Shown: positions 1-6,006 of the stretch, piece after piece
Layout: each line of letters begins with the position of its first letter
How positions within the stretch are numbered: position 1 is the stretch's first letter
Assembly: GCA_038222915.1 (NCBI GenBank)
Contig: JBBRHH010000396.1
Span: forward strand, 1 to 6,006
Direction of reading: 5' to 3'
DNA from: JBBRHH01 sp038222915
GTDB taxonomy: Bacteria; Planctomycetota; Phycisphaerae; Tepidisphaerales; Tepidisphaeraceae
Length of the DNA stretch: 6,006 nucleotides
The notes under the pieces: generated by a model
What the model saw: the letters and a program-made list of their open reading frames with translations, nothing else
The model's database searches: none
Told to the model about the DNA's origin: nothing
Made by a program: the position numbers and the translations under genes

Positions 1-1203
1 AATCGATGGCGCGTCCCGGTGCTGTTGACGGCGGTGTTGTGCACGCTGGCGGGGTGCAAACGCAATGCGAATGCGTTCGCTCCGCCGCCACCGCCTACGG
101 TGACGGTTGCGCACCCCTTTCAGCGCACGGTGACGCGCTACATTGAATCGACGGGGACGACGGAGGCATTTCAGACCGTTTCGTTGCGTGCGCGCGTGCC
201 TGGATTTTTGGAGGAGATCAACTTCAAGCCGGGCGGAGCGGTGAAGAAGGATCAACTGCTGTTTGTGATCGACAAGCGTACCTACGAGGCGACGTTTGAT
301 CGCGCGACGGCTCAGGTGCTTGGCGATGAAGCGGCATACAAGGCGGCGGCGTCGGACGCGAAGATTGCGGAGGAACTGGCGGCACAGCGCGCCGGCAGCG
401 AGATCGACAAGATCAACAAGGTTGGCCGACGCGATACGGCCAGGGCGCAGGTGGAGGCTTCCAAGGCGGCGCTTGAAAGCGCGAAGCTGGATCTGGAGTT
501 CTGCGAGGTGCGGGCTCCGATCGATGGACGAATTACCAAGAACTTTGTGGACCGGGGCAATCTGGTTGGCGCGACTGGAACGCCGACGGTGCTGGCGACA
601 ATGGTCAGCTTCCGCCCTGTTTATGTAACGATTGACGCGAGCGAGCAGGATTTAATCAGCGTGCGGCGGTTGCGGCTTGCGAACTCACCCAAGGCCGAGC
701 CGGGCGAAGTTGCGCCCGGTGAGTGGCGGCACGTGGATCTGGCGACGGCGGACCAGGATGAATTCAACGTTCATGGCCACATTGATTACGTTGACCCAGC
801 GATCAACCCGCAGACCGGCACGATTCGCGTGCGGTGTATTTTTGAGAATTCTGACGAACTGCTTTTGCCGGGCATGTTTGTCCGCCTGCGGGTGCTGCTC
901 GATACCGCACCGGCCTTGATGGCTCCCGACATCGCGCTGCTTTCGAACCAGTCGGGCCGGTATGCGCTGGTCGTGAATGATGCGGGGATGGTCGAGGCGC
1001 GGCAGGTGAAGATCGGCGTGCTGGACGGGACGATGCGCATCATCACTGAGGGTCTTTCTCCGACAGATCGCCTGGTGGTGAACGGGCTGCAGCGAGCGCG
1101 GCCGGGCGCGACGGTGAAGGCGATTCTGAAAGAGATCGAAGTGCCGCCGCCCTCCACCCGCCCAATCGCGACAATTGAGCCGACCACGCGAAAGAACCCG
1201 TAG
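1..1203 (+). CDS. RND efflux periplasmic adaptor lipoprotein (membrane fusion protein), 5'-partial
   Basis: This is the adaptor subunit of an AcrA/MexA-type tripartite efflux pump. It sits in the periplasm and bridges the inner-membrane transporter to an outer-membrane channel. The frame is open to base 1 (N-R-W-R-V-P before the hydrophobic stretch), so the start is probably upstream of the window. The first in-window start, GTG at 19, has no ribosome binding site and would remove the basic signal-peptide n-region. A lipobox L-A-G-C places the lipidated Cys at codon 55-57, followed by a proline-rich linker. Counting from the GTG at 19, there is a first lipoyl half-motif (about residues 40-90), a short alpha-hairpin (about 90-155), the second lipoyl half with A-P-I-D-G-R at 166-171, a beta-barrel with N-P-Q-T-G-T at 263-268, and a membrane-proximal domain to about 370. 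The 394 residues from GTG are close to AcrA's length. The transporter gene follows after 52 bases. Family assignment is firm; the exported substrate cannot be told. Confidence 0.94.
   Translation, partial: NRWRVPVLLTAVLCTLAGCKRNANAFAPPPPPTVTVAHPFQRTVTRYIESTGTTEAFQTVSLRARVPGFLEEINFKPGGAVKKDQLLFVIDKRTYEATFDRATAQVLGDEAAYKAAASDAKIAEELAAQRAGSEIDKINKVGRRDTARAQVEASKAALESAKLDLEFCEVRAPIDGRITKNFVDRGNLVGATGTPTVLATMVSFRPVYVTIDASEQDLISVRRLRLANSPKAEPGEVAPGEWRHVDLATADQDEFNVHGHIDYVDPAINPQTGTIRVRCIFENSDELLLPGMFVRLRVLLDTAPALMAPDIALLSNQSGRYALVVNDAGMVEARQVKIGVLDGTMRIITEGLSPTDRLVVNGLQRARPGATVKAILKEIEVPPPSTRPIATIEPTTRKNP
55..57 (+). other. Predicted lipidated cysteine of the adaptor signal peptide
   Basis: The codon TGC ends the lipobox L-A-G-C after a hydrophobic stretch (V-L-L-T-A-V-L-C-T). 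Signal peptidase II would cleave before this Cys, which becomes the acylated first residue of the mature protein. Lys follows at +2. The basic residues R-W-R lie just upstream in the same frame, which supports a start left of the window. This is read from motif only. Confidence 0.8.
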
Positions 1204-1246
1204 CCGGAGAGTCATTCCCGATTGTCGCACTGCCGCCGCTTTTTTC

Positions 1247-1251
1247 AGGTG
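1247..1251 (+). promoter_or_regulatory. Weak ribosome binding site for the RND transporter
   Basis: AGGTG lies four bases before the ATG at 1256. It is a short Shine-Dalgarno-like match, but it is well placed and supports the ATG at 1256 over the longer open frame starting with TTG at 1175, which would overlap the adaptor gene. Confidence 0.5.
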
Positions 1252-1255
1252 TTGT

Positions 1256-4200
1256 ATGTTCAGTCTCTTTTTCATTCGTCGGCCGATCGTCGCGTGCGTG
1301 ATTGCGATTCTGATTCTGCTGATAGGCGCGGTTTCGTTTCCCACTCTGCCGGTGGCGCAGTATCCGCAGATCGCGCCGCCGATCATTCGCGTGACCGCGA
1401 TCTATCCGGGGGCGAGCGCCCAGGTTCTGGCGGATACGGTTGCAGCGCCCATCGAGCAGCAGGTGAACGGAGTGGAGGGGATGATTTACATGGAGAGCAC
1501 GTCGGCGAGCGACAGTTCGTACACGCTGAATGTCAGCTTTGAAGTTGGAACCGACATCGACATTGCATCGGTGCTCGTGCAGAACCGGGTGGCGATCGCG
1601 CTTGCGCAGTTGCCGGATGACGTTCGGCGGCAGGGTGTGGATACGCAGAAGGTTTCGACGAGCATTGTCACTGTGATGGCGCTGACGCCGAAGGATCCGG
1701 AGAAGACCGCGGAATACACGGACCTGTACCTGGCGAATTATCTGCTGATCAACGTGAACGATCAGGTGAAGCGCATTCCGGGCGTGGGGGATACGCTGAT
1801 CCGGCCGGGCAAGAACTATGGCATGCGGATCTGGATCGATCCTGACAAGCTCAAGGCGCGGAGCCTCAGCACGGTGGATGTGAACAATGCGCTGCGCGAG
1901 CAGAACGTGCAGGTTGCGGCGGGCGTGATTGGGCAGCCGCCCGCTCCGGCGGGGGAAGGTTTTCAGTACACGGTCAACACGTTGGGTCGGCTGCAGACGC
2001 CGGAGGAATTTGCGAACATTATCGTGAAGGCCGACGGCAACCGGATCATTCATCTGAAGGATGTTGCGCGGGTGGAACTGGGAGCGCGCGCGTATGACAC
2101 GCTGGGGCGAGTGGATGGGGTTCCGTCGGCGCTGATGGTTGTGTATCAGTCGCCCAATGGAAACTCCGTTGAGGTGGCGGGACATTTGAAGACATTGCGC
2201 GAAGAGCTGGGCCGCGACCTGCCGCCGGGGCTGGAGTTTCGCGTGATTTACGAGACGTCGGACTTTGTCGTCTCGGCGATCGACGAAGTGTATCGCACGC
2301 TCTTTGAGGCCACCGGGTTGGTTATCCTGGTCGTGTTCATCTTCCTGGGGAGCGTGCGCTCGACGTTGATCCCAATCGCGGCGATTCCGGTTTCGCTGGT
2401 GGGGACGTTTTTCGCGATGAAGCTGTTTGGCTTCAGCCTGAATCTGCCGACGCTCTTTGGACTGATCCTTGCGATTGGCATCGTCGTGGATGATGCGATT
2501 GTGGTGGTGGAGAATGTGGAGCGGAATCTGGCTGACTTTCATCTGCCGCCGAAGGAGGCCGCTTCGCGGGCGATGCTGGAGGTGTTTGGGCCGATCGTCG
2601 GGATATCGCTGGTTTTGATGGCGGTGTTTCTTCCGACGGCCGCGTTGCCGGGGATCAGCGGGCAGCTTTACCGGCAGTTTGCGTTGACGATTGCCGCGAG
2701 CACGTTTTTCAGCGCGGTGTGCGCTTTGACGCTGAGCCCGGCGCTGTCGGGGGTGATTCTGCGGGCGCACAAGGCCGGGAAGAAACCCAATATCTTCAAA
2801 CGTAACTTCGACTGCGGATTTGAATACATCGCCGGGCTGTATGCACGAATTGTCAGGTTTATGGTGCGGCCGGCGGTGATTGGGATTTCATTGGGGTGCT
2901 TTGTGCTGGCGTGCCTGCTGACGGGGTGGACGGTTGCGCGTGTGCCGACCGGTTTTGTGCCGGATGAGGACAAGGGACTCATTGTGATGGAAGTGCGGAT
3001 GCCTGACAGTGCGAGCCAAGAGCGCACGCTGGAGGTGATTAAGAAAATTGAGCAGATCGTGGGAAAGACGGACGGGATTGCACATACCGGGTCGTTCCAA
3101 GGGTTTTCGCTAATCGCGGGCAATGGGTCCAATTACGGGGTGGTTTTCGGTGGGCTGAAGCCGTGGTCCTATCGCGTTCCGAAGGGGCAGGACATCAACT
3201 CGCTGCTGGGCACATTGCGCAAGCAGTTTGCCGGCATCCAGGAGGGCTTTGTGCTGGCGTTTTATCTGCCGGCCATCGATGGCGTGGGTAGCGCGGCGGG
3301 CTTTGATTTGCGGCTACAGGATCGCGGGAGTGTTGGCCGGGAACAGATGCAGCAGTTTGTGCAGGAGTTGTCGGCCGATGGGAATGCGCAGACCAAGCTG
3401 CGGGGTGTGGCGAGTGCTTACCGCGCGGCCGTGCCGCAGCTTTATGCCGATCTGGACCGCGAGAAGGCGAAGAAGCTGGGGATGTCGTTGCAGGACGTGT
3501 TCAGCACGCTTAGCGTCAATCTTGGGTCGGCGTATGTGAACGACTTCAATCAGTTTGGGCGGACGTGGCAGGTGAATGTGCAGGCGGATGGGAAATTCCG
3601 TCAGCGCGCGGATCAGGTGAAGCTGTTGCAGGTGCGCAATGCGGATGGCGACATGATTCCGCTAGGTTCGGTGCTGAACGTGACGGAGTCGATGGGGCCG
3701 GATCGTGTGATTCGCTACAACCTTTACCCGTCGGCAGCCCTCAACGGAGGCAATGCGCCGGGGACGAGCACCGGCGAGGCGATGGCGCTGGTCGAGGACA
3801 TGATCAAGAAGAAGAGCCCGCAGGGGATCGGCTTTGAGTGGACGGCGCTGTCGTTTCAGGAGAAGCGGGCGGCGGGCACGGCGGGGCTGGTCTTTGCGCT
3901 GGCGCTTGGGATCGTTTATCTCATTCTCGCGGCGCTCTACGAGAGCTGGTTTACGCCGCTGGCGGTCATCCTGTCGATTCCGCTGGCGGTGATCGGCGCG
4001 ATGCTTGGGCTGATGTATCGGGGGATGGACAACAACATTTACACGCAGGTGGGGCTTGTGCTGCTGGTGGGGCTTGGGGCGAAGAACGCGATCCTGATTG
4101 TTGAGTTTGCGAAGGCCAACCGGGAGAAGGGCAACAGCATCGTGGATGCGGTGGTTGACGCGGCGCGGCTTAGACTTCGGCCGATCCTGATGACGGCGCT

Positions 4201-4444
4201 GGCGTTCATCCTTGGCGTTTTGCCGCTGGTGCAGGCGACTGGCGCGGGCGCAGCCAGTCGGCAGGCGATCGGCACGGCCGTGTTTTTTGGAATGATCGGC
4301 AGCACATTTCTGGGTCTGGTTTTTACGCCCGTGCTGTATGTCGCGATTACGATGGTTGCCGAGCGCGTTGGGAAATTCGGGAAGCGGGCGGAGAGTGGGA
4401 CTGCGGCTTCGATTCCAGCGGCCGCGGTTTTGCCGCAGGCGTGA
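1256..4444 (+). CDS. RND multidrug-type efflux transporter, HAE1/AcrB class
   Basis: This is the inner-membrane proton/substrate antiporter of the tripartite pump, normally a trimer that takes substrate from the periplasm or outer leaflet. The ATG at 1256 gives 1062 residues beginning M-F-S-L-F-F-I-R-R-P, the usual N-terminus of the family; AcrB has 1049. TM1 is about residues 10-28, followed by P-V-A-Q-Y-P at 32-37 and the first periplasmic porter and docking loop. A membrane block at about 340-500 includes the TM4 pair Asp412-Asp413 (AcrB D407/D408). TM7 lies near 540-560, followed by P-D-E-D at 569-572 and the second periplasmic loop. The C-terminal block has Lys943-Asn944 (AcrB K940) and Arg973 (AcrB R971). 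All proton-relay residues are therefore present and the reading frame is intact. The region matching AcrB's Phe-rich switch loop reads S-F-Q-G-F-S-L at 613-619. It is most like drug or hydrophobic-compound exporters rather than metal (HME) pumps, but substrate is not determinable. The next gene begins 19 bases after the stop. Confidence 0.96.
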   Translation: MFSLFFIRRPIVACVIAILILLIGAVSFPTLPVAQYPQIAPPIIRVTAIYPGASAQVLADTVAAPIEQQVNGVEGMIYMESTSASDSSYTLNVSFEVGTDIDIASVLVQNRVAIALAQLPDDVRRQGVDTQKVSTSIVTVMALTPKDPEKTAEYTDLYLANYLLINVNDQVKRIPGVGDTLIRPGKNYGMRIWIDPDKLKARSLSTVDVNNALREQNVQVAAGVIGQPPAPAGEGFQYTVNTLGRLQTPEEFANIIVKADGNRIIHLKDVARVELGARAYDTLGRVDGVPSALMVVYQSPNGNSVEVAGHLKTLREELGRDLPPGLEFRVIYETSDFVVSAIDEVYRTLFEATGLVILVVFIFLGSVRSTLIPIAAIPVSLVGTFFAMKLFGFSLNLPTLFGLILAIGIVVDDAIVVVENVERNLADFHLPPKEAASRAMLEVFGPIVGISLVLMAVFLPTAALPGISGQLYRQFALTIAASTFFSAVCALTLSPALSGVILRAHKAGKKPNIFKRNFDCGFEYIAGLYARIVRFMVRPAVIGISLGCFVLACLLTGWTVARVPTGFVPDEDKGLIVMEVRMPDSASQERTLEVIKKIEQIVGKTDGIAHTGSFQGFSLIAGNGSNYGVVFGGLKPWSYRVPKGQDINSLLGTLRKQFAGIQEGFVLAFYLPAIDGVGSAAGFDLRLQDRGSVGREQMQQFVQELSADGNAQTKLRGVASAYRAAVPQLYADLDREKAKKLGMSLQDVFSTLSVNLGSAYVNDFNQFGRTWQVNVQADGKFRQRADQVKLLQVRNADGDMIPLGSVLNVTESMGPDRVIRYNLYPSAALNGGNAPGTSTGEAMALVEDMIKKKSPQGIGFEWTALSFQEKRAAGTAGLVFALALGIVYLILAALYESWFTPLAVILSIPLAVIGAMLGLMYRGMDNNIYTQVGLVLLVGLGAKNAILIVEFAKANREKGNSIVDAVVDAARLRLRPILMTALAFILGVLPLVQATGAGAASRQAIGTAVFFGMIGSTFLGLVFTPVLYVAITMVAERVGKFGKRAESGTAASIPAAAVLPQA

Positions 4445-4447
4445 TAC

Positions 4448-4453
4448 AAGGAG
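4448..4453 (+). promoter_or_regulatory. Ribosome binding site AAGGAG for the third gene
   Basis: AAGGAG, a strong Shine-Dalgarno match, begins three bases after the transporter stop codon and ends ten bases before the TTG at 4464. It is the main reason to choose TTG over the in-frame GTG at 4479, which would be 25 bases away. It also shows that the gene is placed for translation directly behind the transporter. Confidence 0.75.
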
Positions 4454-4463
4454 CTCATTCATT

Positions 4464-5861
4464 TTGAACGGCGAACAAGTGAACACGCGGAAGAAGGCGC
4501 TGGCATTAAATCTTGACGCCAAGCGATACGGCACATTTGCAGAAATTGGCGGCGGGCAGGAGGTGGCGCGATGGTTTTTCGCGGTGGGCGGCGCGGCGGG
4601 GACGGTGGCCAAGACGATATCGGCGTACGACATGTCGGTGAGCGATGCGCTTTACGGACCTGCGACGCACTACGTCAGCCGGCAGCGGCTCGAGGCGATG
4701 CTGGAGCAGGAGTTTGCCCAACTGGTTGAGCGACTACGCGGGCAGCGCGGCGATTCCAAATGTTTTTTCGCGTTTGCCGACACCGTGGCTACCCGCAGTT
4801 TTCAGAAGGCCGGCAGTGGACGGGGCTGGCTGGGCCTGCGGTTTCAGGCGCAGCCCAATGAAGAGCCGTCTCAGATCATCATCCATGCGCACCTGCGCGA
4901 CTCGACGGCTACGCGTGAGCAGGAGGCACTGGGTATTCTTGGCGTGAATCTGATTTATGCCGCGTTTTTTCACCGCGAGAATCACGTTGAATTCATCCTG
5001 TCACTGATAGACGACCTCTCGCGCGAGCGGGTTGAGATCGACATGATCAAGTTGTCGGGGCCGGCTTTTCCGAATGTGGACAATCGTCTGGTGAGCCTGC
5101 AACTGGTGGAGCAGGGCCTGACCGACGCGGCGATGTTCACCGCGAAGGGAGAGTTGGTTCAGCCGTCGGAGGTTTTGTACAAGATGCCGATCCTGGTTGA
5201 GCGCGGTAGTTTTCGGCCGGCCACCAAGCTTACGCTCGATCTGCTGGAGCGGGCGCTGGTGCAGTTTCGCGAGGAGCCGGAGGTGCGCGGGCGGTCGCCG
5301 GTGGTGCTGGCGGAGATGACCCTGCGCAGCCTTACGCCCGGGCACGGCAGCGACCATGACGACTTCATGGCGCGCGCGGAGATTCTGGGCGCTCTTGGAT
5401 TCGACGTGCTGATTTCGCGTTGGGAGACGTATTACCAGTTGGCGGACTATCTGGCGGGTTACACCGATGGAATGATTGGACTGGCCGTTGGGTTGCCGAC
5501 GATTCGCCAGGTGTCAGATGAACAATATTACAAGGATCTGCCGGGGGGAGTGCTTGAGTCGGTGGGACGGTTGTTCAAGCGATCGGTGAAGATGTACGTC
5601 TATCCGACGCGCGATCCGGTGACCGGGCAGATTCAAACGCTGGAGAACACTTCGCCTCCGCCGCCGTGGAACCTTCTCCATCAACTGCTGGTCGAGATGA
5701 AGCGCATCGTGCCGAGTCAGGTGGAAGATGCATCGTACATGAGCATCAAAAGCGCCGACGTGCTGGCTCGGATCGTAGCGAATGATTCGAGCTGGGAGGC
5801 GATGGTTCCGCCTGTGGTGGTGGAGATGATCAAACGCAACCGGCTGTTTCGGCCGCAGTAG
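4464..5861 (+). CDS. Conserved hypothetical protein, function unknown, third gene of the efflux operon
   Basis: The TTG start gives 465 residues; an alternative GTG at 4479 gives 460. No signal peptide, lipobox or membrane span is visible, so it is probably cytosolic with mixed alpha/beta structure. The N-terminus carries a dense motif Y-G-T-F-A-E-I-G-G-G-Q-E-V-A-R (residues 22-36) followed by A-K-T-I-S-A-Y-D-M (49-57). Other notable stretches are G-H-G-S-D-H-D-D-F at 293-301, G-Y-T-D-G-M-I-G at 332-339 and S-P-P-P-P-W at 397-402. From memory, closely similar proteins occur in many bacteria and in plants, under conflicting automatic names such as TonB-dependent receptor or nicotinate-nucleotide adenylyltransferase. 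The sequence supports neither: there is no export signal or beta-barrel size for the first, and no G-x-F-x-P-x-H-x-G-H nucleotidyltransferase motif for the second. Codon style matches the neighbours. The 19-base gap suggests co-transcription with the pump; a functional link is only inference. Confidence 0.88.
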   Translation: MNGEQVNTRKKALALNLDAKRYGTFAEIGGGQEVARWFFAVGGAAGTVAKTISAYDMSVSDALYGPATHYVSRQRLEAMLEQEFAQLVERLRGQRGDSKCFFAFADTVATRSFQKAGSGRGWLGLRFQAQPNEEPSQIIIHAHLRDSTATREQEALGILGVNLIYAAFFHRENHVEFILSLIDDLSRERVEIDMIKLSGPAFPNVDNRLVSLQLVEQGLTDAAMFTAKGELVQPSEVLYKMPILVERGSFRPATKLTLDLLERALVQFREEPEVRGRSPVVLAEMTLRSLTPGHGSDHDDFMARAEILGALGFDVLISRWETYYQLADYLAGYTDGMIGLAVGLPTIRQVSDEQYYKDLPGGVLESVGRLFKRSVKMYVYPTRDPVTGQIQTLENTSPPPPWNLLHQLLVEMKRIVPSQVEDASYMSIKSADVLARIVANDSSWEAMVPPVVVEMIKRNRLFRPQ

Positions 5862-5893
5862 GAAGCGTCGAATGCGCTCTGGAAGTGGAGAGG

Positions 5894-5968
5894 TTTCATC
5901 CCGAGGCGCAGAGGGGGAATTGCAACGCAGACCAGAGATCTGTTACCGCGCTGCGCCTCGGGAGGAGA
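5894..5968. repeat. Long inverted repeat downstream of the operon
   Basis: Arms 5894-5911 (TTTCATCCCGAGGCGCAG) and 5951-5968 (CTGCGCCTCGGGAGGAGA) pair over 18 positions, with a perfect 13-bp core (5899-5911 with 5951-5963), then one A/G mismatch and one G-T wobble among the outer five pairs. The 39-base spacer contains a small possible inner stem, CAGA (5928-5931) with TCTG (5939-5942). It begins 33 bases after the last stop codon. It could act as a transcript 3' end or stability hairpin, or be a copy of a dispersed palindromic (REP- or MITE-like) element. It is not a standard intrinsic terminator: the spacer is long and the right arm is followed by mixed sequence with only a short T run (5975-5978). 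Confidence 0.65.
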
Positions 5969-6006
5969 GTTCAATTTTACATTGCGACTTGTGTGAATCG
6001 TTGTGC

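Noticed and set aside
1231..1245. Possible terminator between adaptor and transporter (T run at 1240-1245 after a GC-rich stretch)
   Set aside because: No inverted repeat precedes the T run, and the spacing suggests that the two genes are read as one operon.
1175..1255. N-terminal extension of the transporter from a TTG at 1175
   Set aside because: The extra 27 residues are basic and unlike any RND N-terminus, would overlap the adaptor gene, and the family-typical start M-F-S-L-F-F-I-R-R-P falls at the ATG at 1256.
1043..2770. Long open frame on the minus strand (575 residues) antisense to the adaptor end and transporter
   Set aside because: Its translation is rich in Arg, His, Gln and Pro with no domain pattern. 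It is antisense to two clearly conserved genes, and long antisense frames are expected in GC-rich DNA with this codon bias.
4338..4463. N-terminal extension of the third gene into the transporter 3' end
   Set aside because: The extra residues are an Arg-rich out-of-frame reading of conserved transporter sequence. A strong ribosome binding site directly precedes the TTG at 4464.
3662..4633. Minus-strand open frame of 323 residues spanning the transporter end and third gene start
   Set aside because: It has the same low-complexity Arg/His/Gln/Pro composition, crosses two genes on the other strand, and has no recognisable protein features.
5717..5974. Minus-strand open frame of 85 residues ending inside the third gene
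   Set aside because: It runs through the inverted repeat and antisense to the conserved C-terminus of the third gene, with no supporting ribosome binding site or domain.
5976..6006. Possible promoter for a gene to the right (TTTACA at 5976-5981)
   Set aside because: No convincing -10 element follows at normal spacing before the window ends, and no gene start is visible.

Overview
The window is almost fully coding on the + strand. It carries a compact, probably co-transcribed set of three genes: an RND-type efflux pump (periplasmic adaptor lipoprotein, then inner-membrane transporter) followed by a soluble protein of unknown function. The DNA is GC-rich, with many GCG, GTG and CTG codons. An adaptor lipoprotein plus an HAE1-class RND transporter implies a diderm (Gram-negative-type) bacterium. 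The transporter's wording reminds me of planctomycete or other PVC-group proteins, but this is a weak impression from memory and gives no firm taxon.

Layout: 1-1203 is the adaptor (membrane fusion protein), open at the left edge, so its true start very probably lies outside the window. 1256-4441 plus stop (to 4444) is the RND transporter, 1062 residues, with the proton-relay Asp-Asp, Lys and Arg residues in place. 4464-5861 encodes a 465-residue protein with a TTG start, a good ribosome binding site and only 19 bases between it and the transporter. It has no visible signal peptide or membrane segment. 5862-6006 holds no gene that I can support, but it contains a strong inverted repeat (arms 5894-5911 and 5951-5968).

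How the parts work together: the adaptor and transporter should form the inner-membrane and periplasmic parts of a tripartite proton-driven exporter. No outer-membrane channel gene is visible here, so it must be upstream, elsewhere, or shared with other pumps. The third gene is the least explained part of the window. Its tight spacing suggests co-expression with the pump, but nothing in its sequence shows a role in export. I did not find a clearly novel multi-gene system; the best leads are this third gene and the downstream inverted repeat.
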